From Marinomonas aquiplantarum (GTDB lineage: Bacteria; Pseudomonadota; Gammaproteobacteria; Pseudomonadales; Marinomonadaceae): 64,000 bases of DNA. The DNA is taken from the NCBI RefSeq assembly GCF_003314975.1, contig NZ_QNRF01000002.1, positions 372,001-436,000 of the forward strand, given 5' to 3'. Of the stretch, positions 46,665-57,234 are shown piece after piece; the first letter of the stretch is position 1; every line of letters begins with the position of its first letter. The notes beneath the pieces were generated by a model. It was not told the DNA's origin, ran no database searches, and was given only the letters and a program-made list of their open reading frames with translations. The position numbers and the translations under genes are program-made.

Positions 46665-48191
46665 TTAACCTTGTTGACAGTGCTGGTAACAGCTTGGTGA
46701 CCTTGGGCACACGGAACCGCGTGAGCAGATCAACCTAGCATCATTATCGATACCCCGTTCAACCCAATTAATATTGAGAATACGAGCGACACTCAACAAG
46801 TCTTTTTTGATGCTCTTGGGGATTTGTGACGAGCCACTGTTGGCAACACAGGCTTGTTTGAGATCATTGGCAATGCTCAGTGCATCTTTTCCTTGAGCGG
46901 CGATGGCTGGATTAAGGTCAATACCAGAACAAAGAACATGGCTTTTACCTGCCAGATCTTCCACCTTGACGGATTCACAAGCATAGATCCGCGCTTCATC
47001 GCCAACGTTTAGAATGGATATCTGTGCTGAGGTGCCGGTAAAGGATTCATTTATCATGCGAAATACCGCCCAATGTTGGCAGGGATCTTCCACTAAACTC
47101 ATATTGCCCCAGGGCAAAGGAATACCATTACCACGATAGACGGCTTTGAGTTTTCCGGGGGCATAAGCATCAAAATAATGCCAGTGAGGATAGGGGGAAG
47201 CGGCGGTCATACGGCGCATAGCAACAGACTCTGAAACACCGGCCAATTTCGCCGTATTGATTTCATAACCATTGCGATCTAATAACTGTCTAAAGGGTAC
47301 TTTTGGACACAATAAAGCGCCTGCAAAAAAACTGCACTCAAAGTCACGCCAGGCTAATAGAATGTCTTGTGCATCCATGCCAGAGGTTTGTATCTTGGCA
47401 TTTTTATCTTGTAAGGGCGTAATTTCATTCCGGCCAGTCACTAAGACATTTTTCATACCGTCTTTATCGTGTAAAACCGCATGACCTATGTGTACCGCCA
47501 AATTGTATTTCAGACGTTGGGTCTGATTTTTCATGATTTGGTTGATGTAAATGGTGCTTGGTGGATCAAAAAACGAGGTCACTACATGGTTTTCATCAAT
47601 GCCCATACTCTCCAGTACGGAAAGTGGCGTTTTACGAAACCATTTAATTTGCATGCCCATCTGTTTCGTAATGGCAATCAATTCATCAATGCTTATTGGC
47701 AAGCGTTTTAACCCAACTTCTTCTGCGGCTCTCTCTAAATCGGGAAAGTGATTTTGATGGTGTTCTTGGTGCGCACGAATCAGTAGGTGTGCGAATTGGC
47801 GACCGCTGGTACCGGTTTGTGACAACATTTCCGGTATGGCAATTTGCAAAATTTCATTTGAGAACAAGAAATTGGGTTCCAGTGCCATACCACTAATGCC
47901 TCCGCCCGAACCTTTTGAGGGGGTAATGGCATCTTCTTCTGGAATGTCGTCCAGAAACCAACTGACGGTTTTTTGAAAAACCTCCGCAATGACTTCTAAA
48001 ACCTCTTCACTCGGTACTCGTTTGCCTCTTTCAATCATCGACAAATACGAAACCGATGGTGCGGATTCAGGGTCAAGTTTGATGCAACGTGAAGACAAGT
48101 CTTCCATGGTCAAACGGTTACGTTTCCTGAGGTTACGGATTTTTGTGCCAAGAAAATGGGCTTTGCGATTTAAGCTATTTTTATTTTTCAT
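46665..48191 (-). CDS. XRE/DUF3612 regulator of the glyoxylate shunt
   Basis: 508 residues. An XRE helix-turn-helix is at about 12-80 (LGTKIRNLRKRNRLTMEDLSSRC, VSYLSMIERGKRVPSEEVLEVIAEVF). The middle resembles the IrrE peptidase-like domain of RamB/PrpR-type regulators, but the HExxH site reads HIGHAVLH, so protease activity is doubtful. The C-terminal half is DUF3612-like, ending in a Cys-rich RGSVCPRSPSCYQHCQQG. It is divergent from glcB-aceA, the position of this family in Vibrio, and probably controls it, perhaps sensing an acyl-CoA or acetate signal. Confidence 0.87.
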   Translation of the reverse strand: MKNKNSLNRKAHFLGTKIRNLRKRNRLTMEDLSSRCIKLDPESAPSVSYLSMIERGKRVPSEEVLEVIAEVFQKTVSWFLDDIPEEDAITPSKGSGGGISGMALEPNFLFSNEILQIAIPEMLSQTGTSGRQFAHLLIRAHQEHHQNHFPDLERAAEEVGLKRLPISIDELIAITKQMGMQIKWFRKTPLSVLESMGIDENHVVTSFFDPPSTIYINQIMKNQTQRLKYNLAVHIGHAVLHDKDGMKNVLVTGRNEITPLQDKNAKIQTSGMDAQDILLAWRDFECSFFAGALLCPKVPFRQLLDRNGYEINTAKLAGVSESVAMRRMTAASPYPHWHYFDAYAPGKLKAVYRGNGIPLPWGNMSLVEDPCQHWAVFRMINESFTGTSAQISILNVGDEARIYACESVKVEDLAGKSHVLCSGIDLNPAIAAQGKDALSIANDLKQACVANSGSSQIPKSIKKDLLSVARILNINWVERGIDNDARLICSRGSVCPRSPSCYQHCQQG

Positions 48192-48194
48192 TTT

Positions 48195-48207
48195 TGTAAA
48201 ATTTACA
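48195..48207. promoter_or_regulatory. palindrome in DUF3612 regulator/glcB divergent region
   Basis: TGTAAA-A-TTTACA is a perfect 6-1-6 palindrome four bases upstream of the regulator's ATG. TGTGTAA (48209-48215) and two TTGTGAAA words (around 48223 and 48280) also occur in the 145-base divergent gap. A site this close to the start codon would suit autoregulation. Confidence 0.5.
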
Positions 48208-48336
48208 CTGTGTAATTCTTATTGTGAAATTTTAGGTTAGTCCGACATAGACTATAAATCAAGCAAGTGATTAGACATTTGTGAAACCACATTGATTGAA
48301 TGTGGCTTGATGAAGATAAGAATAAAGGTAACCAAC

Positions 48337-50508
48337 ATGACTATGCCGCAACCCAAAAATAATAGTGTGATACAGCCCGACTTTAGTCGCTTCATCAACG
48401 AAGAAGTATTGCCATTGCACAAGATGGATGCCAATCAATTTTGGCAAGACTTTTCGCAATTGATTGAAGATCTTTCTCCTATCAATCGCCAACTTTTGGC
48501 AAAACGTGACAGCTTACAACAACAAATTGATGACTGGCATTTGGCTCGCAAAGGCCAACCAATGGACATCAATGAATACGAAGCGTTCCTACGGGAAATT
48601 GGTTATTTGGTAGAAGAGGGTGAGGATTTCACCATCACGACCACGAATGTAGACGATGAAATTGCCAAGCTAGCAGGGCCGCAATTGGTTGTGCCTGTTA
48701 AAAATGCACGTTTTGCTTTGAACGCCGCCAATGCTCGTTGGGGCAGTTTATACGATGCTTTTTATGGCACAGATGTGATTGCCAAAAACAATGGTCTCGA
48801 GACAAATAAAGGCTATAACCCAGCTCGCGGCGAAGCGGTTATTAAAAAAGCGAAAGCATTTTTGGACGAGGTTTTCCCATTAGAAAATGGCTCTCACCAA
48901 GATGTGTCCAGTTATGTCGTTTACTACCATCATTTGTTGGCATTTTTTGAAGATGGCAGTCAATCCGGCTTGAAACAAGCTTGTCAGCTGGTGGCGGTAA
49001 ATGGCCAGCGCAGTGAGCCAGAAGCCATTTTATTGCGCAATCATGGCCTACATGTGGAAATCCAGTTTGATCGTAATGGTGTTAATGGTGCGAAAGATAA
49101 GGCCAATATCAACGACATTCTGGTTGAGTCGGCTCTGAGTACCATCATTGACTGCGAAGACTCCGTCGCTGCGGTGGACACAGAAGACAAAATTGAGGTG
49201 TACCGTAATTGGCTTGGCTTAATGCAAGGCACGTTAGAAGCCAGCTTCAAAAAAGACGGTGAGATACAAACGCGCCGTATGAATCCAGATAAATTCTTTA
49301 CCGATCTGGATGGGCAAGCTTATCCATTACACGGTCGCTCATTGCTGTTAATACGCAACGTTGGCCACCTAATGGAATGCGATCTTATGCAGGATGGTTT
49401 GGGTAACTTCGTACCAGAAGGCATTGTCGATGCAGTAGTCACCTCCTTGATAGCAGCTTTGGATTTGAAGAAAACCGAAGGTTTACGTAACAGTCGTACT
49501 GGCAGTATCTACATTGTTAAACCAAAAATGCACGGCCCAGAAGAAGTGGCGTTTAGCTGTGAGTTGTTTTCCCGAGTTGAAGACATGCTGGGCTTAGCCA
49601 GAAACACGCTAAAAATCGGCATTATGGATGAAGAGCGTCGTACTACCTTGAATCTGAAAGAATGCATTCGTGCAGCTAAAGAAAGAGTGGTGTTTATCAA
49701 CACTGGCTTCTTGGACAGAACCGGTGACGAGATTCATACCAGCATGCAAGCGGGGGCTTTTTTACCGAAAGAACAAATCAAATCTCAGGCTTGGATTCAA
49801 GCTTACGAGAATCGCAATGTGGAAATCGGTTTGGCATGCGGTTTACCCGGTCGAGCACAAATTGGTAAGGGCATGTGGGCCATGCCGGATGAAATGGCAG
49901 CCATGATGGAAGCCAAAGTGACGCACCCTAAATCCGGTGCGAATACGGCTTGGGTGCCGTCACCAACAGCGGCGACTTTGCACGCTTTGCATTATCACCA
50001 AATCGATGTGTTTGCGCGTCACGAAAGAGTGAAACAGCGCACGCCAGCCAGTCTGAAAGATTTGCTGACAGTGCCCTTAATTCCCGACAACTTAACTTTG
50101 TCTGAGAAAGTAATCGAGCGAGAAGTGGATAACAACATTCAAGGTTTGTTGGGCTACGTTGTGCGCTGGGTTGAAGACGGTGTGGGCTGTTCCAAAGTGC
50201 CAGACATTAACAATGTTGGATTGATGGAAGACAGAGCAACCTTACGTATTTCCAGCCAGCACCTAGCGAATTGGTTGCTGCACGGTATTTGTAGCAGAGC
50301 GCAAATCGAAGAGTCTATGCAGCGTATGGCTAAGGTTGTGGATGAACAAAACCAAGCCACACCAGGATACCGTCCTATGTCTGAGCAAGGGGCAAACAGC
50401 CAGGCCTTTAAGGCTGCGCAAGATTTGATATTCAAAGGAGTGATTCAAGCTAATGGTTACACAGAGCCTTTGCTTCACGCCTACCGAATAAAAGTAAAAC
50501 AAGCGTGA
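48337..50508 (+). CDS. glcB: malate synthase G
   Basis: 723 residues from the ATG at 48337 (AAAGGTAACC upstream), the same length as E. coli GlcB; in-frame ATGs further up are rejected. It condenses acetyl-CoA and glyoxylate to malate. Evidence: [63 protein letters not shown], and [18 protein letters not shown]. aceA follows 50 bases later, so both glyoxylate-shunt steps are together, probably controlled by the divergent DUF3612 regulator. Confidence 0.97.
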   Translation: MTMPQPKNNSVIQPDFSRFINEEVLPLHKMDANQFWQDFSQLIEDLSPINRQLLAKRDSLQQQIDDWHLARKGQPMDINEYEAFLREIGYLVEEGEDFTITTTNVDDEIAKLAGPQLVVPVKNARFALNAANARWGSLYDAFYGTDVIAKNNGLETNKGYNPARGEAVIKKAKAFLDEVFPLENGSHQDVSSYVVYYHHLLAFFEDGSQSGLKQACQLVAVNGQRSEPEAILLRNHGLHVEIQFDRNGVNGAKDKANINDILVESALSTIIDCEDSVAAVDTEDKIEVYRNWLGLMQGTLEASFKKDGEIQTRRMNPDKFFTDLDGQAYPLHGRSLLLIRNVGHLMECDLMQDGLGNFVPEGIVDAVVTSLIAALDLKKTEGLRNSRTGSIYIVKPKMHGPEEVAFSCELFSRVEDMLGLARNTLKIGIMDEERRTTLNLKECIRAAKERVVFINTGFLDRTGDEIHTSMQAGAFLPKEQIKSQAWIQAYENRNVEIGLACGLPGRAQIGKGMWAMPDEMAAMMEAKVTHPKSGANTAWVPSPTAATLHALHYHQIDVFARHERVKQRTPASLKDLLTVPLIPDNLTLSEKVIEREVDNNIQGLLGYVVRWVEDGVGCSKVPDINNVGLMEDRATLRISSQHLANWLLHGICSRAQIEESMQRMAKVVDEQNQATPGYRPMSEQGANSQAFKAAQDLIFKGVIQANGYTEPLLHAYRIKVKQA

Positions 50509-50558
50509 ATTTCACGAATACATAACCCAATTTAACACCATAAAGAGCGAGAAATACT

Positions 50559-52163
50559 ATGCAAACTTATAAAAATAAAATGCAACAAGCGAGTCAACTC
50601 ATTGGTCAGCAAGGTACGACTTGGGCGGGAATGAACCCAGAGTATGTCGCTCGTATGCAGTTACAAAACCGTTTTAATACGGGCTTGGATATTGCGAAAT
50701 ACACTGCAAAGATCATGCGTGAAGACATGGCAAGTTACGATCAAGATCAAGCTAACTACACCCAGTCTTTGGGTTGCTGGCATGGTTTTATCGGCCAACA
50801 AAAAATGATTTCCATTAAGAAACATTTTGGCACCACTCGTAGTCGCTACTTGTACCTTTCAGGCTGGATGGTCGCTGCAATGCGCTCCGAGTTTGGTCCT
50901 CTGCCAGATCAGTCTATGCATGAGAAAACTTCCGTTCCTGCTTTGATTGAAGAACTGTATACCTTTTTAAAACAAGCCGATGCTCGTGAGATGCAACATT
51001 TGTTTAAAGAGTTGGATGAAGCTCAAGCATCCGGTGATCAAGTGCGTGAACAAGCGGCACAAGAAAGCATCGATAATTTTGAAACCCACGTCGTGCCAAT
51101 CATTGCTGACATTGATGCAGGCTTTGGTAATGAAGAAGCGACGTATCTGTTAGCCAAAAAAATGATTGAAGCCGGCGCTTGCTGCATCCAAATTGAAAAC
51201 CAGGTATCAGATGCGAAACAATGTGGTCACCAAGACGGTAAAGTAACCGTGCCACATGAAGACTTTCTTGCCAAGATCAATGCCGTGCGTTATGCCTTCC
51301 TTGAGTTGGGCGTAGATGACGGTGTGATTGTAGCGCGTACCGACTCTTTAGGTGCCGGTCTTACTCAGAAAATTCCTGTATCTCAATCGGCTGGTGATTT
51401 GGCTGAGCAATATAGTGCCTTTATTGATGGCGAAGAAGTGACTTCTTTAGAGCAAATGCAATCTGGCGATATGTTGTTAAAGCAAGGAGATACTTGCATT
51501 AAACCAACTCGTTTGGCGAATGGTCTAGTGCGCTTCAAGCCGAACACTGGAGCGGATCGTGTGGTATTGGATTGTATTACATCCTTGCAGCACGGTGCTG
51601 ATCTACTATGGATCGAAACGGAGAAGCCACACATTGGTCAGATTGCTGAGCTGGTAAACCGTATTCGTGAGGTGGTACCAAATGCCAAGTTGGTATACAA
51701 CAACAGCCCATCGTTTAACTGGACGTTAAATTTCCGTCAGCAAGTGTTTGATGCTTGGCAAGAAGCTGGTAAAGACACCAGTGCCTATGACCGTGACCGT
51801 CTGATGTCACAAGAGTTCGATGGTACGACCTTGTCAGATGAAGCTGACGAACGCATTCGTAACTTCCAGCGTGATGCTGCGGCTCAAGCAGGGATTTTCC
51901 ATCATTTGATTACTTTACCTACTTACCACACTGCAGCATTGTCTACTGATAATCTGGCAAAAGATTACTTTGGTGAGCAGGGTATGTTGGGCTACGTAAA
52001 AGAAGTACAACGTAAAGAAATTCGTGAGGGTCTAGCTTGTGTGAAACACCAAGACATGTCGGGTTCCAATATTGGTGATGACCACAAAGAGTACTTCTCA
52101 GGCGACAATGCGCTGAAAGCCTCTGGTAAAGACAACACCATGAATCAATTCGCGGCGATTTAA
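50559..52163 (+). CDS. aceA: isocitrate lyase
   Basis: 534 residues, the longer Pseudomonas-type enzyme rather than the 434-residue E. coli type. It cleaves isocitrate to succinate and glyoxylate, feeding GlcB. The catalytic-cysteine loop is AKQCGHQDGKVTVPHEDFLAK; PIIADIDAGFGNEEATYLL and VYNNSPSFNWT are also family features. It lies directly after glcB and is followed by a terminator. Confidence 0.97.
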   Translation: MQTYKNKMQQASQLIGQQGTTWAGMNPEYVARMQLQNRFNTGLDIAKYTAKIMREDMASYDQDQANYTQSLGCWHGFIGQQKMISIKKHFGTTRSRYLYLSGWMVAAMRSEFGPLPDQSMHEKTSVPALIEELYTFLKQADAREMQHLFKELDEAQASGDQVREQAAQESIDNFETHVVPIIADIDAGFGNEEATYLLAKKMIEAGACCIQIENQVSDAKQCGHQDGKVTVPHEDFLAKINAVRYAFLELGVDDGVIVARTDSLGAGLTQKIPVSQSAGDLAEQYSAFIDGEEVTSLEQMQSGDMLLKQGDTCIKPTRLANGLVRFKPNTGADRVVLDCITSLQHGADLLWIETEKPHIGQIAELVNRIREVVPNAKLVYNNSPSFNWTLNFRQQVFDAWQEAGKDTSAYDRDRLMSQEFDGTTLSDEADERIRNFQRDAAAQAGIFHHLITLPTYHTAALSTDNLAKDYFGEQGMLGYVKEVQRKEIREGLACVKHQDMSGSNIGDDHKEYFSGDNALKASGKDNTMNQFAAI

Positions 52164-52190
52164 TTCCCCAAGAAACATAGTGTCAATCCA

Positions 52191-52224
52191 AAGGGCCTAG
52201 CCGTTCCCCGCTAGGCCCTTTTTT
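52191..52224 (+). terminator. terminator of glcB-aceA
   Basis: AAGGGCCTAG and CTAGGCCCTT pair over 10 bp around a 10-base loop, followed by a T-run, 27 bases after the aceA stop. Confidence 0.92.
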
Positions 52225-52328
52225 ATGATGACGAGTTCCAGTTTTTTTCGATTAAGCCATGTCATGAAAGCGTCATCACGCTCTCTTATGCTGTTTTGAC
52301 GATTAAAAAATACACAATGGGGCGAGCG

Positions 52329-53744
52329 ATGATAAGTAAAGTGTGGTTGATTGGTTTGATTTCTACTCTTGTTTTAAGCGGTTGTATGAGCCATTCCAGT
52401 TCATCAACTTCTGGGTCTACTGAGTTCGCGGAAGATTTTCCCAAACAAGGTGCGTCTTTGCCTTATGAGGTGTTAAGAGGCGATCTGTTGGATGGGAAAA
52501 CCAACCAGCCCTTTGAGGTTCGTAATGGTGGTTTTGGTTCGGCTATGACAGCTCATCCAAGTGTTCGTCATCAGTTTTATGCGCTGACAGATCGTGGCCC
52601 GAATGCCAATTACACGGGGGATTATGGCAAAGGGAAAACTTTCCCTGTGGCCGATTATACGCCACGTATTGGCTTATTTGAGGTATCTGAAGGCGGTCAA
52701 ATTACTCAGCTAAAAAGTATTTTATTAAAACGTCCTGATGGTCAATTGATTTCAGGTTTACCAAATACTTCAGCGCTTGGTGGTACAGGTGAAACGCCTT
52801 ACCACGCGAATGGGCAGCCAGTCTTAATGGACGATTCAAAACCCTATGACGCCCAAACGAATCCAATTAAATTAGACGATTATGGGTTAGATGGAGAAGG
52901 TTTAGTCGCATTAAATGATGGTTCTTTCTGGGTTAGCGACGAGTATGGACCACATATGGTTCATTATAATGCTGATGGTGTTGAAATTGGCCGTATTAAT
53001 GCATTCAAGATGGATTCCCGTAATACCTTTAATCTTCCTAGCGTCTTTCAGCATCGCCGCGCCAATCGAGGCATGGAAGGGCTCGCCATTACACCAGATG
53101 AACAAACTTTGGTTGGCATTATGCAATCGACTATGCAGAACCCTAACAAAGCAGCCCAAAAGGGCAACCTGACTCGCATTGTGACGGTGGATCTACAAAC
53201 AGGTAAGACAGAGCAATACTTGTATCGTCAGGAAAAAAATGAAAACTCTAACTCAGAAATTGCCGCTTTGACTCAGACTCAATTTTTAGTCATTGAACGA
53301 GATGGTAGTTTCTTGCTAGGCGGCCCGAAAAAAGCCAACCCTAAGGCGCAAAAACAGGTATATCGTATTGATTTAAGTTCCGCAACGCCGTTATCCAGTG
53401 TGGCTTTGTCAAATTCAATCTCGCGAGATGAAAGTCATGGTTTGTTGATCGATGGTTTGACCTTAGAGCAATTTGCTCAGCAAAGAGGTTGGGCGGCTCT
53501 GGCGGAAAAGGGCATTAAGCCTGTGGCTAAAACCCTGGTGGTCGACATGGTGAAAGAAGTGGCGTATCCACATGATAAAATGGAAGGCTTGTGGATCATT
53601 GATGATCATCATCTTGGTGTACTAAATGATGATGATTTTGCAACTTGGTCAACGAAAGGTAAGCTTGAGCAAAAATACTTGAATGGCACCACCATTGATT
53701 CGAATCAACTCTACATTATCAAAGCTGAGTTACTGGCAAAGTAA
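52329..53744 (+). CDS. lipoprotein with phytase-esterase-like domain (PF13449)
   Basis: 471 residues from the ATG at 52329. A lipoprotein signal (MISKVWLIGLISTLVLSGC) gives Cys as the lipidated residue. Two ATGs further up (52296, 52317) are in frame but would bury the signal. The body matches the esterase-like phytase domain: VRNGGFGSAMTAHPSVRHQFYALTDRGPNANY, DDYGLDGEGLVALNDGSFWVSDEYGPHMVHY, NRGMEGLAITPDEQTLVG, and MEGLWIIDDHHLGVLNDDDF near the end. Probably membrane-anchored in the periplasm or on the cell surface; the substrate is unknown. Confidence 0.87.
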   Translation: MISKVWLIGLISTLVLSGCMSHSSSSTSGSTEFAEDFPKQGASLPYEVLRGDLLDGKTNQPFEVRNGGFGSAMTAHPSVRHQFYALTDRGPNANYTGDYGKGKTFPVADYTPRIGLFEVSEGGQITQLKSILLKRPDGQLISGLPNTSALGGTGETPYHANGQPVLMDDSKPYDAQTNPIKLDDYGLDGEGLVALNDGSFWVSDEYGPHMVHYNADGVEIGRINAFKMDSRNTFNLPSVFQHRRANRGMEGLAITPDEQTLVGIMQSTMQNPNKAAQKGNLTRIVTVDLQTGKTEQYLYRQEKNENSNSEIAALTQTQFLVIERDGSFLLGGPKKANPKAQKQVYRIDLSSATPLSSVALSNSISRDESHGLLIDGLTLEQFAQQRGWAALAEKGIKPVAKTLVVDMVKEVAYPHDKMEGLWIIDDHHLGVLNDDDFATWSTKGKLEQKYLNGTTIDSNQLYIIKAELLAK

Positions 53745-53770
53745 ATCGAGTAGAAACAGAAAGCAGTTTG

Positions 53771-53799
53771 AAAGAGCGCATTGGCGCTCTTTTTTTTTG
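53771..53799 (+). terminator. terminator after the phytase-esterase lipoprotein gene
   Basis: AAAGAGCGC and GCGCTCTTT pair around ATTG, followed by a long T-run, 26 bases after the stop. Confidence 0.92.
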
Positions 53800-53864
53800 C
53801 TTTTATATAATGGCTTGGGGGTGATTGTTAGTTCAGTGGGCGTGACACTGTTTAGTTTCTGATA

Positions 53865-53936
53865 CTAAGGAAGGTGAGAATAAGTCCTCTTGCCTCAGCA
53901 TGAGAATAAAAGCTTGTTATTCGTTTCTTCCCTAAG
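53865..53936 (+). repeat. structured intergenic element, copy A
   Basis: A 72-base element begins CTAAGGAAGGTG and ends TTCTTCCCTAAG, so its ends can pair imperfectly. Its 26-base core (53869-53894) matches copy B (61655-61680) at 23 positions, and both share a later ATTCGT (53919-53924). An inner hairpin is GAATAA / TTATTC (53904-53909, 53917-53922). It lies beyond a terminator and about 155 bases before a kinase gene. The rest of the 53745-54091 gap is AT-rich. Confidence 0.65.
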
Positions 53937-54091
53937 CACTAAATGTTAATAATTAGAGGGACGCGGTTGAGGAGTGTTATATATTGTTTAGATTATGTAC
54001 TCTAGTCTTTTTTCGATGTTATGGTTACAACATTCACTTAAACGCATTAAATACCAGTATTGACCCTCGATCTATTTGAGAAAAGGCCTTG

Positions 54092-55897
54092 ATGAATTCA
54101 CGCTACACCCTTGGTGATAAACAAGTCAGTGAGATTAGTTTAAAGGATTTAGCGCGCCGCTCCCGCTTCGGCGGTTTATTTTATTTATTGGCATTCTGGG
54201 CCGCTGTATTCAGTTCTGCAACGGCCCGTGAGCATTTAGCGGTAATAGGCGCTTTTTCGGTTTGTTTTGTGCTGCTGCAGCTAAACCGTCTTTACCTTTA
54301 CCATAAGGTCTTTTCCAGTAACGCACTGTCTGTTCCGCGGTACTTTGCACGTTACTCCTTCGTTTATAATGCTTCTGCGCTTGTTTGGACCAGTGGTTCT
54401 GCATGGTTTTTTTACGTTAACCCATCGATTGATATCTCGGTCACTGTGAATGTGATGTCGGCTGCGGGGATCAGTATTGGTGGTGTGACCATATTGGCTT
54501 TATCTTATAAGATGCTCCGTAACTATTGTTTGCTGATAGGCTTACCTTTTGCGTTTGCTGCGGCGGCTTTTTTGGAGGGACCTGGTAATTGGATTGTCAT
54601 GGGGTTAATCATTGGATATGGCTTCTTTATTTACCTGACAGGGAAGCAGCTTAACGTCACTTACTGGCAAGCATTGAATGATAATTTGAAGTTGTCTGAG
54701 CAGGCAGAAGAGCTGGCCGCTGCGAAAGAAGCGGCCGAAGTTGCCGGTCAAGCTAAAGCCGATTTCTTAGCCGCCATGACCCATGAAATACGCACTCCTT
54801 TGAACGGCGTATTAGGAATGGCACAGCTACTTTCTATGGGAGATTTGAGTGACCAGCAACGTCAGCAAGTGACTGTTATAAATAATGCTGGAAGCACGTT
54901 AATGCATATCATTAATAATATTTTGGATTACTCCAAAATTCACGCACAACAACTGACCTTAGAAAAAACACCCTTTAGTCCACAAAATGTAGTGAATGAC
55001 GTGGTGCAACTGCTTTCAACACAGTCTGAAAAGAAGGGAATTAAGCTTTATTGTGATGTTCAAAATGTTCCTGAGTGTGTACTAGGGGACCCTCATCGGC
55101 TTCATCAAATTCTTTATAACTTGGTCGGTAATGCGTTTAAATTCACCCATGAAGGAGAGGTGGCCATTCAAGTGTCTGGCGAAAAACTAGCTGAGGACTC
55201 GAATGAGTACAGGGTGTCTTTTGCGGTTAAAGACACAGGGATTGGTATTGCGCCAAAGGATCAACAGCAAATTTTTGAGCAGTTCTATCAGGTTAATCAA
55301 TTTAATCCAGACATCCGAGGAACCGGTCTAGGTTTGAGTATCACTCAGCGTATAGTGGAACTTCTTGGTGGGACAATATCTTTGCAGAGTGAGCTTGGAG
55401 TTGGCACTGTGTTCACGGTCACTTTACCCTTTGATAAGGTAGAAAAAACGCCTGTGAAAAAAGTGGAATTGGCTCCTCAAAGCTTGGCAAGCGCGCCTGA
55501 GCTCTCGCCATCATTACGTGTATTGTTGGTTGAAGACAATAAAGTGAATCAAATCGTCTGTGAGCAATTTCTACTGAAATTAGGATGTCGTGTTGAGGTG
55601 GCGGAAAATGGGTTGATTGCCAAAGAGCGGTTTCAGCAGTCGCAAGTTTATGATGTGATTTTCATGGATTGCAATATGCCTGAAATGGATGGCTTTTCCG
55701 CTACTCGAGCCATTCGCCAGATAGAAGCAGAGCAGCAATTATCAGAAACACCAATAGTCGCTTTGACGGCGCACATCGAAGAAGACATCAAACGTAAATG
55801 TTTGCAGTCAGGAATGAACGCTTTTTTAAGTAAACCGTTTTTATTCGAAGACCTTGAGCGTGTGATTAATAGTGTACGTGTGGAACGAACAGACTAA
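54092..55897 (+). CDS. hybrid sensor histidine kinase
   Basis: 601 residues from ATG 54092, preceded by AAAAGGCC. About six membrane helices (28-190) form the input region with no obvious periplasmic domain. A short coiled coil (about 200-228; AEELAAAKEAAEVAGQAKADF) leads to HisKA with AAMTHEIRTPLNGVLGMA, then HATPase with LVGNAFKFTHEGEV, KDTGIGIAPKD and RGTGLGLSITQR. The C-terminal receiver domain (about 475-595) has VEDNKVNQ, the phospho-acceptor FMDCNMPEMDG, ALTAH and FLSKPF. No HPt domain or response regulator is adjacent. The signal is unknown. Confidence 0.93.
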   Translation: MNSRYTLGDKQVSEISLKDLARRSRFGGLFYLLAFWAAVFSSATAREHLAVIGAFSVCFVLLQLNRLYLYHKVFSSNALSVPRYFARYSFVYNASALVWTSGSAWFFYVNPSIDISVTVNVMSAAGISIGGVTILALSYKMLRNYCLLIGLPFAFAAAAFLEGPGNWIVMGLIIGYGFFIYLTGKQLNVTYWQALNDNLKLSEQAEELAAAKEAAEVAGQAKADFLAAMTHEIRTPLNGVLGMAQLLSMGDLSDQQRQQVTVINNAGSTLMHIINNILDYSKIHAQQLTLEKTPFSPQNVVNDVVQLLSTQSEKKGIKLYCDVQNVPECVLGDPHRLHQILYNLVGNAFKFTHEGEVAIQVSGEKLAEDSNEYRVSFAVKDTGIGIAPKDQQQIFEQFYQVNQFNPDIRGTGLGLSITQRIVELLGGTISLQSELGVGTVFTVTLPFDKVEKTPVKKVELAPQSLASAPELSPSLRVLLVEDNKVNQIVCEQFLLKLGCRVEVAENGLIAKERFQQSQVYDVIFMDCNMPEMDGFSATRAIRQIEAEQQLSETPIVALTAHIEEDIKRKCLQSGMNAFLSKPFLFEDLERVINSVRVERTD

Positions 55898-55948
55898 GCC
55901 TGTTTGAGGTATTTTATTTGCCTCCGCTATGTTTTCTTGATGCACTGC

Positions 55949-56986
55949 TTAGGATTCTAGTTCAACGCGATTACGACCTTTTTCCTTGCCTCGATAAAGT
56001 GCTTTATCGGCCCGTTTAATAATTTTTAAGGCGTTGTCTCTTTCCCCATGCAGTGTGGCGATGCCTAGGGTAATGGTTAAAGGGATTTGAAAAGAGCTAA
56101 AGCGGCCTTTAGCAATGATGTGTCTTAATTGCTCAGCAATCTTCTCTGCTGCTGATAGATCCGTGTTAGGCAAAACGATGATAAATTCTTCACCACCAAA
56201 ACGCGCTAAATAATGATGTACTTGAATACTTTCATTTAGTCGGTCCGCGACCTCGATAAGGCAAGTGTCACCTACATCGTGTCCATATTGGTCATTAATT
56301 TTTTTGAAGTAATCAATGTCAATCAGCATCAAGCAAAAGGGTGAGTTTATTTCCTTTGCCTGTTCTAATTCTTGCGCAAAGTGTAAGTTCAAGCCTCGTC
56401 TATTAAGCAGCTCTGTTAACGGATCCTGTAAATTTTCGGCTTTTAGTTTCTTTGTTAATTCTGTGTAGCGGTTGAGAAAAAACTGTCCAAACATGGCACT
56501 GAACATAATGGAGAGGATTAACCAAAACCCTCTTAGATAAGAGGTATGAGCGTCATAGTATTCGCCTGAAACATTGATTATGGTGTGGCTAAAAATCGTT
56601 GCGAATAGAATGGTCACGATTAAAAACAGACTCATTAAGAGTGATTCGACTCGTCCCCCGATCAAAGCGCCCACTATGGGGTATAACGGCAAAAAGAAGG
56701 CGACTTGACTGTTCACGCCCCCAGATATGAATAGCATGGGCAACATAATGATTAGAGCAGAAATAAGTGCTAGGGAAATGTGCCATTTAGGCCATTTATT
56801 CGAGCGCACCAAAACATATAAGCTGCCGGTAATGATGAGATCGAAGATGCCCAACCAGAAATAATATGGGTGTAATTCTGCAATGATCGGACGGGCAATC
56901 AAGGAAAACAGCAGGGTGACGAAAGCCACTTCGATGATTCTCAGGGTAAGTTTGTGATTTAACTGTGTTTGGCTTACGTCTGACAT
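55949..56986 (-). CDS. membrane-bound diguanylate cyclase
   Basis: 345 residues. Six predicted helices (about 12-172) are followed by a GGDEF domain (about 185-345) with DPLTELLNRRGLNLHFAQELE, LMLIDIDYFKKINDQYGHDVGD and the active site ARFGGEEFIIVLPN. The residue where the inhibitory RxxD aspartate would be is His, so product inhibition through that site is unlikely. It makes cyclic di-GMP. It is convergent with the hybrid kinase gene, with no clear terminator between them. Confidence 0.93.
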   Translation of the reverse strand: MSDVSQTQLNHKLTLRIIEVAFVTLLFSLIARPIIAELHPYYFWLGIFDLIITGSLYVLVRSNKWPKWHISLALISALIIMLPMLFISGGVNSQVAFFLPLYPIVGALIGGRVESLLMSLFLIVTILFATIFSHTIINVSGEYYDAHTSYLRGFWLILSIMFSAMFGQFFLNRYTELTKKLKAENLQDPLTELLNRRGLNLHFAQELEQAKEINSPFCLMLIDIDYFKKINDQYGHDVGDTCLIEVADRLNESIQVHHYLARFGGEEFIIVLPNTDLSAAEKIAEQLRHIIAKGRFSSFQIPLTITLGIATLHGERDNALKIIKRADKALYRGKEKGRNRVELES

Positions 56987-57234
56987 AGGGCACTTAAGTC
57001 TGCGTTGCTAAAATGATTTCCTCATCATACCTAACTGAAAATGTGTGTCTTTAGGTGATTTGTTAACGCGTTTTTATGCTACTCAGTACTAGCATAAAAA
57101 GAGGCGTTTGATAGGCATCATGGTGCATGAAATTAGGCTAAAAATCGAATTTTCAGAGATTTTATTTAGTCAAACTGAGTCTTGTTGCTAGATTGTGGTA
57201 GCGTTATGGCAAATGAAAGCGCTAAGGAATGAAA

